In this document: positions 42,661 through 52,021 of the stretch, piece after piece | Layout: each line of letters begins with the position of its first letter | How positions within the stretch are numbered: position 1 is the stretch's first letter | Origin: Eubacterium sp. | Lineage (GTDB): Bacteria; Bacillota; Clostridia; Lachnospirales; Lachnospiraceae | DNA: 64,000 nucleotides | Direction of reading: 5' to 3' | Assembly (NCBI GenBank): GCA_021769425.1 | Contig: JAETSX010000038.1 | Span: 1 to 64,000 of the forward strand | Notes under the pieces: model-generated | Seen by the model: only the letters and a program-made list of their open reading frames with translations | What the model was told of the DNA's origin: nothing | Databases searched by the model: none | Position numbers and translations under genes: made by a program

Positions 42661-43102
42661 TCAAAGCCCTCCTCTCATACTCTTTGTTCCACCAATGCTC
42701 ATAACCTTTACGGCCAACCACAATGTCCGTATCATTAAAACAAATCTCTTTGCTGCTGTCAATGCCAATCCGCTCCGGCCTGGACATATATATATGAATG
42801 GCATCCATTTGAAACAGCCGTTCCAGTACATTTCTCCCGCACTCATCTGCATTCACTACCTTTTTGGGATTTCGCCTTACATTTAACAGTGTTTTACATC
42901 CAGTGGAAAGATTACGCACTGTCCCCAGTCCGTATTTTGTTTCTATATGTTTATCTTCCGTTATTTTTGCATGGTCAATCTGCCAGATTATTTCTGCATC
43001 CTCCTCAGAGAAAACTTCATTTGAGGTATACAGGTTAAAAAATGCGTCATTTTGCAGAATCCAACCATCTGAATCGCCTTTTTCCGTATAAATATAAACC
43101 AT
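42635..43102 (-). CDS. DUF4869-like protein
   Basis: The 155-residue protein (MVYIYTEKGDSDGWILQND ... GYEHWWNKEYERRALND) starts at 43102; a GTG 9 nt upstream is less likely. I recall the GYE-WW-KEYERR tail from DUF4869 proteins of gut Firmicutes, whose role is unknown. It heads a tightly overlapped three-gene unit with the small ATPase and the TOPRIM-like protein. A companion or specificity factor is a guess. Confidence 0.6.
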   Translation of the reverse strand: MVYIYTEKGDSDGWILQNDAFFNLYTSNEVFSEEDAEIIWQIDHAKITEDKHIETKYGLGTVRNLSTGCKTLLNVRRNPKKVVNADECGRNVLERLFQMDAIHIYMSRPERIGIDSSKEICFNDTDIVVGRKGYEHWWNKEYERRALNDLQDHTI

Positions 43103-43346
43103 TCCAATCACCCGCTTAAAATACGTTCAAAAATCTCCTGCAAACGTCCCATATGGAACGCCTTTCATTCTTTAAATTATGTCCATTTTAACGTACCTCA
43201 GGCAAAATTACAACATAGATTAATTAGCATATATTCCTTTATTTACTCTTCATGCAAAAACTGAATCAGCTCAATCCCTTCTTTTTCCCCAGATTCCGGC
43301 TGTACTTCCTGCTTACAGGATCCACTGTTTTCCCTTTCAGGCTCAC

Positions 43347-43781
43347 CTACTCCACAAATGTGTACAAGATATGGGGCGCTTCCCCATTCCAAATAGGGTA
43401 ACCCAGGTAGATGACATCCGCTTTCTTTACCGCCTTTTTGATGGCTTTCAGATTTGCAATTTCAGGACGCTCCTTGCTCTTTGCAGGGCTGGAGGCGGAA
43501 TCCCGTTCCTTTGACACCCGGCTGTCATCATCCGTATAATCCAGATCTTCCTCCGTGTAGGGATCGGCGGCTTTTATTTCCAACCGTTTGCCTTTGGCGC
43601 TCTTCTGGATTTTCATTGCTGCCCCTTTGGTGGTTCCAGTGGCGGAAAAATAGATAATCGCAATATTTTTCTTTGGCTTTGCCGCTTCCACCTCACCCAT
43701 GCCTGAAACTGATACCGCCATTGCAAACGCAAGAAATGCTGCTGCAATCCTCTGAATTGTTCCTTTTCCGGTTTTCTTCAT
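43347..43781 (-). pseudogene. Exported flavodoxin-like protein, truncated
   Basis: The frame starts MKKTGKGTIQRIAAAFLAF at 43781 behind AAGGAGG and has a signal peptide (cut near VEAAKP). The flavodoxin phosphate loop YFSATGTTKGAA and the second loop YLGYPIWNGEAPHILYTFVE follow, then TAG where normal proteins continue for about 60 residues. The frame past the stop reads VSLKGKTVDPVS, then diverges. The FMN site is incomplete, so it is probably dead. Confidence 0.75.
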
Positions 43782-43919
43782 CAACATTAGCCTCCTTTGA
43801 TTTTCTGTGAGTTTATATATTTGGAACCTGCTCATATTTTAAGGGAACCAGAGATAATGCGCAAATACTTATTTTCAATCGATATCTATAGCTTTCAGGC
43901 ATTGTTCACTTAGAATAGT

Positions 43920-44131
43920 ATGGGGTTTTATGTAAATCCTCCGGCAGATGCATTTCAGGCAATTTTAAACACCAACACCTACATTGATAAATTACGGATA
44001 ACAACTATATGCATGTCACCAAGAAGTTTGAATATACAGGAGATCTTATTCTCATCGGCATAAACTATGATTCTAAGTCTAAGAAACACACCTGTAAAAT
44101 CAAAAAAATATCTGGCTCGATGGAGCGCTAG
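43920..44131 (+). pseudogene. Remnant of an AAA-ATPase / PD-(D/E)XK protein
   Basis: MGFYVNPPADAFQAILNTNT resembles the start of AAA-ATPase-like (PF09820) proteins, and in another frame YTGDLILIGINYDSKSKKHT resembles their C-terminal nuclease end. The 450 or so residues between have been deleted and the frame shifted. It is the main content of the 43836-44224 gap and is not functional. Confidence 0.55.
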
Positions 44132-44154
44132 AGCGTGTTTGAAAACATTCTAAT

Positions 44155-44216
44155 AAAAAGGGCTGTGGGGAAATGACAGGTTTTCCGCAATATTCTCATA
44201 TTCACCGTTTTGCAGC
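44155..44216 (-). terminator. Possible terminator of the chemoreceptor gene
   Basis: Minus strand: GGCTG, long loop, CAGCC, then CTTTTTATT. The stem is short; the left part also resembles one arm of the 39308-39395 palindrome. Confidence 0.35.
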
Positions 44217-44224
44217 CATAATCA

Positions 44225-46009
44225 TTATTTCACATGGAATTTGCTGATCTCTTCCCGCAGAGTCTCTGCGCTCTGTCTGGTTTTTGTCACCTGCTCTAAC
44301 ACTTCCGCCGACTCACCTGCAATGACAGAGGCCCGCTGGGCAATTTCTGTGGTTCCTTCCGCCCCTTCTTCCGCAGCCTTGGAAATGTCGCTCATGGAAT
44401 TCTTGATTCCTTCCATATTGCCGAACAGTTCCTGGGCAATATCGCTGAATTCACGCATCAATACATCCACGGAAGCTCCGTCCTTATCATACTGTTCCCC
44501 AATGGTAAGAAAGCCTTCGTAATCCGTGGAAACGTCTTTCACCACAAAATCCAGCAATTTCCTTGCATTGGTGGAAAGGTTTTCCACGGCCTCTGTTACC
44601 TCCTGGGTCACTTCCTGTATCTTGATTACCGTTTGTCTGGACTGTTCTGCAAGTTCTCCGATTTCCCCTGCAACCACTGCAAAGCCCCGGCCTGCCTCTC
44701 CGGCTCTGGCCGCTTCAATAGAAGCATTTAAAGACAGCAGGTTGGTCTGGGAAACTACGTTCATAATCACCCCGGACAGTTCGTAAATTTGATCGATAAC
44801 CTTAGCATTCTCCAGCGCGGACTCTAAATCCTGCTGAATCTCATTCTTCAGATGAGCCGCTTTTTCCTGGGCATTGATAATCCTGATATTGGTCTGTTCT
44901 GCCCTGCCCTTAATTTCAGCGGCGCCCTGGGCTCCGTCCTGGGAACGGCGGGCAATATGCTGCACGGCGCTGTGCATTTCTCCGGCGGCTTCATCCGCCA
45001 TGGTTGTGGTGGCCGCCGTTTCCTGCATTCCTGCAGACAATTCCTGGGTGGCCGCAGATACGCCTGCTATATCGTCATTCAGCTTCGCCACACACTCATT
45101 GACAGAGCCTGCTGCAATGCTGATGGTTTCCGATTCCGTCTGCACCTGGCTGATTAGTTTTACCATGGCAGACTTCATATCTTCAATACACCGGGACAAA
45201 TGTCCGAAGTCATCCTTCCGTCCCAGAAATCTGTTCATAAAATCACTGGCATAGTCCCCCTTTGCCATGCAGTTCATCTGTTTTGCAGCGGCATTTAAGG
45301 ACTTGGTGATATCTGTCACAATCAAAAACGCAATCACTATCAATATCACAATGGACACTGCTATTGATACTGCAGACAGCGTCCTGGTGGACTGAAAGAT
45401 TTTCTTTACAGGCGCATTGTTCTCTACAGCCAGGCTTTCCAGCTCATCCACATAATTTCCTGTGCCGATTACCCACTCCCAGGGTTCGAAAGCCTTGCTG
45501 TAAGCGCGTTTGGGATACGTTTCTGTGCTTCCTTCCTTGGTAAAATAATACTCGGTAAAACCTCCGTCCTCCTGACGGCCGTTTTTGATGATATCCTTAA
45601 TCATCTGGTATCCATGGCTGTCCTCAAGCTCCATTCGGTTTGTCCTTTCCGTCTCCTGACCCAAAAGAACCACATTGTCGCCCTCGTAGGTGTCGATCCA
45701 GAAATATCCGCTTTCGCCGTAACGAAGCTCCCTTACAAGATCCGCCGCCTGTTTTTTGGCTTCTTCCTCTGTATATGCCCCTTCCTGGCATTCTGCATAG
45801 ATCTCATTCAAAAGAGTAATGACATTCCCCACCTGATCTTTGATCTGTTCATCGTAATCATCATAAAGCACTTGCCTCATGCTGGAAACCGACTGTTGGT
45901 AAGATTTTTCCATGCCGCTCATGTTCATAACGCCCATTATGCACATGGCCCCAGCAGCTACGGCCGTCAGCAAAATCAGCCTTGTACGTACTTTAAGATT
46001 TGTAAACAT
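44225..46009 (-). CDS. Methyl-accepting chemotaxis protein with Cache sensor
   Basis: The 594-residue protein has helix 1 (about 8-32), an extracytoplasmic Cache domain with [15 protein letters not shown] and [14 protein letters not shown], helix 2 (about 210-235), a HAMP-like linker and the cytoplasmic signalling coil with hairpin tip [21 protein letters not shown]. Single-Cache receptors of this type sense small organic acids or amines. It stands alone; the nearest metabolic neighbours are the acyl-CoA and Opu operons. Confidence 0.92.
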   Translation of the reverse strand: MFTNLKVRTRLILLTAVAAGAMCIMGVMNMSGMEKSYQQSVSSMRQVLYDDYDEQIKDQVGNVITLLNEIYAECQEGAYTEEEAKKQAADLVRELRYGESGYFWIDTYEGDNVVLLGQETERTNRMELEDSHGYQMIKDIIKNGRQEDGGFTEYYFTKEGSTETYPKRAYSKAFEPWEWVIGTGNYVDELESLAVENNAPVKKIFQSTRTLSAVSIAVSIVILIVIAFLIVTDITKSLNAAAKQMNCMAKGDYASDFMNRFLGRKDDFGHLSRCIEDMKSAMVKLISQVQTESETISIAAGSVNECVAKLNDDIAGVSAATQELSAGMQETAATTTMADEAAGEMHSAVQHIARRSQDGAQGAAEIKGRAEQTNIRIINAQEKAAHLKNEIQQDLESALENAKVIDQIYELSGVIMNVVSQTNLLSLNASIEAARAGEAGRGFAVVAGEIGELAEQSRQTVIKIQEVTQEVTEAVENLSTNARKLLDFVVKDVSTDYEGFLTIGEQYDKDGASVDVLMREFSDIAQELFGNMEGIKNSMSDISKAAEEGAEGTTEIAQRASVIAGESAEVLEQVTKTRQSAETLREEISKFHVK

Positions 46010-46227
46010 TCTGCATCATCCTTTCCCTTGTAAACGTGGAAGAAAAATCACGGCATCCTCTGCGGGAGTTTTGCTTCCATGGCTTTCCTGTAGCCTTATT
46101 TTATCACAAAACAAAAGGGTGAATATGTTTTTTTTCATAAACATGTATGGAAAAATTGATTAAAAGCAAACACTTGCACGCAGACGCAGGCGCCGCAAGC
46201 AGCCGCACTCAGCGCAGATGGCAATGA

Positions 46228-46584
46228 TTAATCGCAATCAATAAACATGGCAAAGATTTCTCCCTGTAAATCAGAAATATCCGCAAAGGGGATCTGAACG
46301 CCTTCCATCCTCAAAACTTTGGCTGTAAGATCCACTTGAGATATTACCCCTGTTATCTTTGCATACTGCCCGTTTTGGAAGTACTCTGCCGTAACAAGAT
46401 CGCCGCTGCATATCCGGCGCAGCCTTCTGTCCAGTTCCTCTGCCCAATCCTCCGGAAGTTCTTTCCTGGGCTCTGGGATCTGTTCTTTTTTCCTGAGGGC
46501 TTCCTGAAAGCCTTTCAGGGCGTCAAAGGGCATAAACTGTTTGGCTCGGGCTGCAGGAGGCATTTTGCTGTATCTTCTATTCAC
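46228..46584 (-). CDS. YolD-like protein
   Basis: The 118-residue protein starts at a GTG at 46584, inside the end of the polymerase gene, behind GGAGGG. It has RRYSKMPPAARAKQFMPFDALKGFQEAL and a YolD-type beta domain (GDLVTAEYFQNGQYAKITGVI, FADISDLQGEIF). YolD-like proteins pair with Y-family polymerases in Firmicutes and are thought to play the part of UmuD. The 8-nt overlap with the polymerase gene supports this. Confidence 0.82.
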   Translation of the reverse strand: MNRRYSKMPPAARAKQFMPFDALKGFQEALRKKEQIPEPRKELPEDWAEELDRRLRRICSGDLVTAEYFQNGQYAKITGVISQVDLTAKVLRMEGVQIPFADISDLQGEIFAMFIDCD

Positions 46585-47842
46585 CGCTTTTATGCCCTCC
46601 AATCTGACGGTTTCTGGCCATAGCCGTTCCTTCCTCCAGCAAATCCATCCCTCGGACAAGGGCATTTTTCCCAAACCGCCTTTTGATTTCAAGAACCGCC
46701 TGCTGCAGTTTTTTCTCCCGATCCATTTCCGAAGCGTCCGTAAACAGGCGGTACTGCTGATACTCTTCTTTTGCAATGCCGCTGAAGGTAACGTCCAGCC
46801 TGCGGATTGGCGCTCCTCTCAGCACAATGCGCTCATATAAACTGAGCACGCAGGGCATGATATCCCGATAGCTGTTTGTTGGATCAGGCATTGACATGCT
46901 GCCTGCAGACGGCTTTAATCCTGTTTCATAGGAATAGCCTGCCGCAACAGAAACCGTTCGGGCCGTAAGGCCCTGTTCGGCCAAATCAAGACAGAGAGCG
47001 TCCGCCATTTCTTTTAACAGCAGCTTGCACTCTTCAAAAGAATAATCTCTGAGCAGAACCTGCCCGCTGGAAAGTGAGCTGCTTTTGGGTTGGTAAGACT
47101 TAATATCCGCCATTGTTGCACTTTCCCGGCCCCAGGCATGGTCAATGAGAAGTTCCGCATCTATGCCGAACATCCCATACAGCATTCCTTCCTCTGCGCG
47201 GGCGATGTCACCCATAGTCAGAATCCCCACACGGGCAAGGCGGTTTGCAGTCCCTTCCCCCACTCTCCAGAAATCCGTCAGAGGCCTGTGATACCACAAA
47301 GCCTGCCGATACCCTATCTCATCCAGATAACCGATAGAATCTTCTGCGTGCTTGGCCGTGAGATCCAATGCCGTCTTCGCAAGATACAGGTTCGTTCCAA
47401 TACCTGCAGCCGCCGGTATCCCTGTCGTTTCCCTGATATCCGCCATAATTTTCCGCGCCAGTTCCCTGGCCGTAAGCTGATACAGTCCAAGGTACTCAGT
47501 AACGTCCAGAAACGCTTCGTCGATGGAATAGACATGAATATCCTCTTTGGCAATATATTTCAGATACACTGCGTAAATTTCTGCGGAATATTCAATGTAC
47601 CGTTTCATCCTGGGCGGCGCCATAATGTATTTCACATGAGCCGGTATCTGGTATACCCGGCAGCGGTTTTTGATTCCAAGGGCTTTCATGGAGGGGGAAA
47701 TGGCAAGGCACAAAGCTCCCTTTCCACGATCCGGATCGGCCACAGCCAGATTGGTTTTCATAGGATCCAGCCCACGGTCCGCACATTCCGCGGAAGCGTA
47801 AAATGATTTTAAATCTATGCACAGATATCTGTTTTCTTCCAT
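46577..47842 (-). CDS. Y-family DNA polymerase (UmuC/DinB-like)
   Basis: The 421-residue enzyme starts MEENRYLCIDLKSFYAS at 47842 behind GGAGAG; further upstream codons are not used. Catalytic carboxylates lie in CIDLKSFYAS and VYSIDEAFLDVT. Next come the helix-hairpin-helix region (WRVGEGTANRLARVGI) and a little-finger domain. It copies damaged DNA with low fidelity. A short inverted repeat at 47853-47872 may be its damage-response operator. Confidence 0.92.
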   Translation of the reverse strand: MEENRYLCIDLKSFYASAECADRGLDPMKTNLAVADPDRGKGALCLAISPSMKALGIKNRCRVYQIPAHVKYIMAPPRMKRYIEYSAEIYAVYLKYIAKEDIHVYSIDEAFLDVTEYLGLYQLTARELARKIMADIRETTGIPAAAGIGTNLYLAKTALDLTAKHAEDSIGYLDEIGYRQALWYHRPLTDFWRVGEGTANRLARVGILTMGDIARAEEGMLYGMFGIDAELLIDHAWGRESATMADIKSYQPKSSSLSSGQVLLRDYSFEECKLLLKEMADALCLDLAEQGLTARTVSVAAGYSYETGLKPSAGSMSMPDPTNSYRDIMPCVLSLYERIVLRGAPIRRLDVTFSGIAKEEYQQYRLFTDASEMDREKKLQQAVLEIKRRFGKNALVRGMDLLEEGTAMARNRQIGGHKSGE

Positions 47843-47852
47843 ACTAAAACTC

Positions 47853-47872
47853 TCCAATTCTGAAATATTGGA
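47853..47872. promoter_or_regulatory. Inverted repeat before the Y-family polymerase
   Basis: TCCAATTCTGAAATATTGGA: arms TCCAAT and ATTGGA with an 8-nt spacer, 11 bp upstream of the start codon. It does not fit the GAAC-N4-GTTC LexA box of Firmicutes, so the binder is unknown. Confidence 0.4.
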
Positions 47873-47980
47873 ATTAGTATCTGTGATTTTAGAATTATTA
47901 TTACTGAAAGCATATTGCGTTTCTAAGGAACTGCCGCAAAATAACATGCCCATATTGCGTAGGATTTTTCTTTGAGAGTG

Positions 47981-48030
47981 CAATGCAAAAATCGCGCGCA
48001 TAGCGGGCTATGTAAACGATTTTTGCATTG
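47981..48030. repeat. Palindromic element at the end of a truncated ATPase gene
   Basis: CAATGCAAAAATCG (47981-47994) pairs perfectly with CGATTTTTGCATTG (48017-48030), and the loop contains a second stem, CATAGC/GCTATG. No T run follows, so it is not an ordinary terminator. It begins directly where the ATPase gene is cut. Confidence 0.8.
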
Positions 48031-48032
48031 TG

Positions 48033-48596
48033 CTATCGAAGATAGAGGGCGTCCGGTTCCATGTAGTCCTCTAACATTTGCAGGGTTGTCTCGCCGTTGG
48101 AATATTTTTCCTGGCAGAAGATCATGTTTTCTATGGCCTTTCTCATCTGCCAGGAGCTCTTCAGTTCTCCCCTCCGCTCTTTGGGCATCCCTCTTCGGAT
48201 ATGCTCATAGATATACCCTTCTTCCAGAACCTGCTCCTGCTGAATTTTCTTAATTTCATATAAAATATCTTCACTTTTAATATATCTGCTCCCTTTCGGA
48301 ATACGGGCAGCGCTTCCATCCTCTTCCTCCCCCACGGAATACCGGCATTCCTCAATAAACTGTGTGAAATAGGAACCGAACATATTGCAGGCTGCACACT
48401 CCTGCCCTTGTAATTTCAGCTTATTGGCTATGATATTGAGCATGGTTGATTTGCCGGAGGCATTGCCGCCATACAGAATTGTAATAGGCCCAAACAAAAG
48501 CGCCCTTTCTGTCATTTTGGCAAATACATGATACGGATAAAGATTGGGATTTTTCACTGTCCGTTCGGAAAGCAGAAAACTGCTTAAGTAAATCAA
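48033..48596 (-). pseudogene. SMC/ABC-like AAA ATPase cut at Walker B
   Basis: The 187-residue frame starts at a TTG at 48596 behind GGAGG (IYLSSFLLSERTVKNPNLYP). Walker A is ITILYGGNASGKSTML. At the end, EDYMEPDALYLR stops exactly where relatives read LYLLDEPE (Walker B), so the ATPase half with Walker B and the H-loop is missing. The palindrome at 47981-48030 lies 2 nt beyond. It cannot hydrolyse ATP normally. Confidence 0.75.
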
Positions 48597-48691
48597 TTTT
48601 TCTACCTCCACCCAAACACAATACCTTGACAACGCAGCAAATGGAGCTAAGTCCCACCCCCCCCGCTTATCAGAAAGCTGCCCCCATCTCG

Positions 48692-50098
48692 CTACTCCTT
48701 TCCATTCCAGCAGTAAGTGCAAAGCTTATGCTTTTCTAATCCCGTGGCGTCCAGCATATCATCCAGCCGGTTAAACTGCAGGGAGGTGAAGCCCTGCTCC
48801 TTACGCATTTCTTCCACCATCTTTTTGTACCGTTCGGATTCCGGATCTGCATATTCCGCCAGAATCTCCTCCGTCACATTCCCCTTCTCCAGCTTGTCAA
48901 TCACCCGGCGGGAAAACAAATCCATATCGGAAGTGGAACGGGAAAAGTTCAGGTATTTACAGCCATACAGAATCGGCGGGCATGCCGGCCTGACGTGCAC
49001 CTCTGTGGCTCCGCTCTGATAAAGGAACTCTACTGTCTCCCGAAGCTGAGTTCCCCTCACAATCGAGTCGTCAATCAATATCATACTCTTATCCTGAATC
49101 AAATCCTTCACCGCCAAAAGCTTCATTTTGGCAATCAAATCCCGTTTGCTCTGAATGGTAGGCATAAAGGATCTGGGCCAGGTAGGGGTATATTTGATAA
49201 AAGGCCTGGTAAAGGGTATGCCGGACTCATTGGCATATCCAATTGCATGGGGAACGCCGGAATCCGGAACCCCTGCCACAATGTCCGGCTTTACATCATC
49301 CCGCTTGGCCATCTTCTTTCCGCAGTGATAGCGCATCTGCTCCACATTCATCCCCTCATAAGAACTGGCAGGATACCCGTAATACACCCAGAGGAACGTA
49401 CAGATTTTCATTTCATCTCCGGGTTCCGACAAAGTTATGCAGCTCTTATCTGTCACCAGGGCAATTTCCCCGGGTCCCAGCTCTTTATAATCAGAATAAC
49501 CCAGGTTATGATAAGCAAAGTCCTCAAGGGAAATGCAGAATGCATCTTCTTTCCTGCCGATGACCACCGGAGTTCTGCCGTACTTATCCCTTGCCGCATA
49601 CAGCCCTGCCTGATTCATCAGTATCAGGGACAGAGAACCCTCCACGGTATCCAGCGCATAACGGATGCCTTCGATTAAATTTTCCTTCTGATTAATTAGC
49701 GCCGCCACCAGTTCCGTGGCGTTGATTTCCCCGCCGCTCTGTTCCATGAAATGGGAGTGGCCGCCGTCAAACAACTGCTGCAGCAGCTGATCGCTGTTGT
49801 TTATTTTCCCTACTGTGGTAATCGCATAAGTCCCATGATGAGAACGTATCATCAGCGGCTGAGGCTCATAGTCTGAGATACAGCCGATCCCGGACCATCC
49901 TTTCATCTCACTGACATCTTTATCAAATTTCGTCCGGAAGGGAGCATTTTCAATATTGTGAATTGCCCGGTTAAAGCCTTTTTCCCCCAATACTGCCATT
50001 CCGCCCCGCCTGGTTCCCAGATGGGAATGGTAGTCAATGCCGAAAAACAAATCAAATACGCAATCCTGCTGTGATGCTACGCCAAAAAAACCGCCCAT
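48692..50098 (-). CDS. PurF-like amidophosphoribosyltransferase without the catalytic Cys
   Basis: The 468-residue protein has both PurF halves: an Ntn-type glutaminase domain (HSHLGTRRGG, GWSGIGCISDYEP) and a phosphoribosyltransferase domain (PRPP loop MILIDDSIVRGTQLRETV, VRPACPPILYGCKY), plus a C-terminal LCTYCWNGKE pair. It begins MGGFFGV, whereas active PurF matures from MCGIFGV with Cys1 as nucleophile. It is therefore probably ammonia-dependent or a regulatory paralogue. The start at 50098 follows a weak AGGAAAGAGG site. Confidence 0.88.
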   Translation of the reverse strand: MGGFFGVASQQDCVFDLFFGIDYHSHLGTRRGGMAVLGEKGFNRAIHNIENAPFRTKFDKDVSEMKGWSGIGCISDYEPQPLMIRSHHGTYAITTVGKINNSDQLLQQLFDGGHSHFMEQSGGEINATELVAALINQKENLIEGIRYALDTVEGSLSLILMNQAGLYAARDKYGRTPVVIGRKEDAFCISLEDFAYHNLGYSDYKELGPGEIALVTDKSCITLSEPGDEMKICTFLWVYYGYPASSYEGMNVEQMRYHCGKKMAKRDDVKPDIVAGVPDSGVPHAIGYANESGIPFTRPFIKYTPTWPRSFMPTIQSKRDLIAKMKLLAVKDLIQDKSMILIDDSIVRGTQLRETVEFLYQSGATEVHVRPACPPILYGCKYLNFSRSTSDMDLFSRRVIDKLEKGNVTEEILAEYADPESERYKKMVEEMRKEQGFTSLQFNRLDDMLDATGLEKHKLCTYCWNGKE

Positions 50099-50242
50099 TT
50101 TTTCCTCTTTCCTTTCTGTCCTGTGATCCGCCGTTTTACTGCGGAATATTTCATGTCAGGCATTATTATACATGGTTTCCGTATCATTGTGCAATCATTT
50201 ACTGACATATTTTTCGTAAATTTATAAAATTTAAACATCCAC

Positions 50243-50271
50243 TGTACATATTCTTCCATTACGTTTATAAT
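50243..50271 (+). promoter_or_regulatory. Promoter of the Opu operon
   Basis: TGTACA (50243-50248), 17 bp, TATAAT (50266-50271), about 59 bp before the first start codon. Confidence 0.6.
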
Positions 50272-50329
50272 AAGAAAAGCCTACGCTGAAACATCTCAGC
50301 AAAGTCCTGACACAGGAGGTAACTACTTC

Positions 50330-50971
50330 ATGATGTACCAGCAAATTACAGATTATTTTCAAATGAACAGCGGCCGGTTCCTTACCATGCTCACAGACCA
50401 TATCCGAATCAGCCTGTGCGCTTTACTGATTGCAGTCCTGATTGCAGTGCCCGCCGGTTTTTGCTGCGTCCGGTTTTCGGCCCTGCAGAAACCTGTTTCC
50501 ACGGTATTTGGAATTCTCCGCATCATCCCAAGTCTGGCCATCCTTCTTTTGGCGCTGCCAATCCTTGGCGCCGGAGCTGTCCCGGCAACAATTGCGCTGA
50601 CCATTCTGGCGATTCCGCCGGTTCTGGAAAATACCATTGCAGGATTAAAGGATGTTCCCCCTTTTCTGTTAGAAACCGCCAGCGGAATGGGAATGACCGG
50701 GAATCAAGTCTGGACCAGAGTCCGGTTTCCCCTTGCGCTTCCGTTGATTTTAACCGGCATGAAAACAGCCGCCGTGGAAATCATTGCCAGCGCAACTCTG
50801 GCGGCAAGAATCGGAGCCGGCGGACTGGGAGATCTGATTTTTACAGGAATCGGTCTGTTTCGGACAGATCTTCTGCTGATAGGCGGAATTTCAGTGGCTT
50901 TGCTGTCATTTTCCGCCGGAATTTTCTTTCACTTATTGGAAAAAATAATATTAAAATACAAAAGATTTTAA
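50330..50971 (+). CDS. OpuC/OpuB-type ABC permease 1
   Basis: The 213-residue protein has about six hydrophobic segments and the permease coupling loop around LLETASGMGMTGNQVWTRVRFP (EAA-type), with GAGGLGDLIFTGI near the end. It belongs to the quaternary-amine importers (glycine betaine, choline, carnitine). It is first in a four-gene operon: permease, binding lipoprotein, ATPase, permease. The start follows AGGAGGT. Confidence 0.9.
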   Translation: MMYQQITDYFQMNSGRFLTMLTDHIRISLCALLIAVLIAVPAGFCCVRFSALQKPVSTVFGILRIIPSLAILLLALPILGAGAVPATIALTILAIPPVLENTIAGLKDVPPFLLETASGMGMTGNQVWTRVRFPLALPLILTGMKTAAVEIIASATLAARIGAGGLGDLIFTGIGLFRTDLLLIGGISVALLSFSAGIFFHLLEKIILKYKRF

Positions 50972-50983
50972 AGGAGACATGTT

Positions 50984-51877
50984 ATGAAAACGAAAAGATT
51001 TATGGCTTTGCTGCTGGCCGCAGCATCATTGCTCACTTTCTCCCTTTCCGGCTGCGGAACATCTGACCAGGGAACTATCCGCGTCGGCTCCAAAGATTTC
51101 ACGGAAAGCCTGATTGTGGCGGAAATCTATGCACTGGCGCTGGAAGACAACGGCTACAAAGTAGACCGGAAACTGAATGTGGCCGGTTCTCTGGTGCACA
51201 CCGCAATTACCGATGACGAATTTGACCTCTATCCGGAATATACGGGAACCGCCCTGCTCTCTGTTTTGCAGATGGATATGGACAGCGATCCGGATTCCGT
51301 ATACAACACGGTAAAAGAAGAATATAACAAACAATTCGAACTTACCTGGCTGGACTCTACCCAGGTCAATGACAGAAACGGCATTGCCATACGCAAAGAA
51401 ACGGCCCAGCAATACGGCATTGCCACCATGTCAGATTTGCAGGCCAATGCGGACAAGCTGAAACTCTGTTCCCAGGGAGAATTTGAACAGCGGGAGGACG
51501 GTCTGCCCGGCCTTGCCAAAGTCTACGGCGAATTTAATTTCGCCTCCATCAAGCTCTACGACAGCGGCCTGAAATATCAGATTTTAGAAAATGGGGAAGC
51601 TGACGTATGCCCGGCCTACTCCACCGATGCACAGCTTGTGAATACGGACAAGTTCGCTTATCTGGAAGACGACAAACAGTTCTGGCCGCCTTATTATATG
51701 GCTCCCGTCGTCAGAAATGACGCTTTAAAAGAGAATCCTGAAATTGCTGAAATCCTCAACAAAGTCAGCGCCAAACTGGACACGGAAACCATGATTTCCC
51801 TGAATGCGAAGGTGGATATCGACAAACAGGAATACGATGAAGTGGCAAAGGAATTCTACGATTCCATCCGCAAATAA
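50984..51877 (+). CDS. Glycine betaine/carnitine/choline-binding lipoprotein (OpuAC type)
   Basis: The 297-residue protein has a lipobox LSGC with Cys24, then the OpuAC fold: IRVGSKDFTESLIVAEIYAL, DDEFDLYPEYTGTALL, FEQREDGLPGLAKVYGEF and DDKQFWPPYYMAPVVRND. Aromatic residues at these positions normally cage a trimethylammonium group. It delivers the ligand to the two permeases. The 3' end of the gene has been duplicated downstream. Confidence 0.92.
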   Translation: MKTKRFMALLLAAASLLTFSLSGCGTSDQGTIRVGSKDFTESLIVAEIYALALEDNGYKVDRKLNVAGSLVHTAITDDEFDLYPEYTGTALLSVLQMDMDSDPDSVYNTVKEEYNKQFELTWLDSTQVNDRNGIAIRKETAQQYGIATMSDLQANADKLKLCSQGEFEQREDGLPGLAKVYGEFNFASIKLYDSGLKYQILENGEADVCPAYSTDAQLVNTDKFAYLEDDKQFWPPYYMAPVVRNDALKENPEIAEILNKVSAKLDTETMISLNAKVDIDKQEYDEVAKEFYDSIRK

Positions 51878-51960
51878 ACTGCCGCACAGGAATTCTGCAA
51901 TTCTATCCATGAATAAACTGCCGCACAGGAATTCTGCAATTCTATCCATGGATAAACTGC
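51850..51960 (+). repeat. 39-bp tandem copies of the binding-protein gene 3' end
   Basis: Units at 51850-51888, 51889-51927 and 51928-51960 (partial). The first contains the last codons and the stop (51875-51877). The other two are near-copies beginning GGAATTCTGCAATTCTATCC. Confidence 0.95.
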
Positions 51961-52021
51961 AGATAATAACATAAGAAGGCTGTTTTAGCCTGAATCACAG
52001 TACACAACCGGAGGTTATCAG

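Noticed and set aside
46585..46776. Longer YolD-like frame starting at 46776
   Set aside because: It runs inside the polymerase coding region in another frame; a GTG at 46584 with GGAGGG gives the family-length protein.
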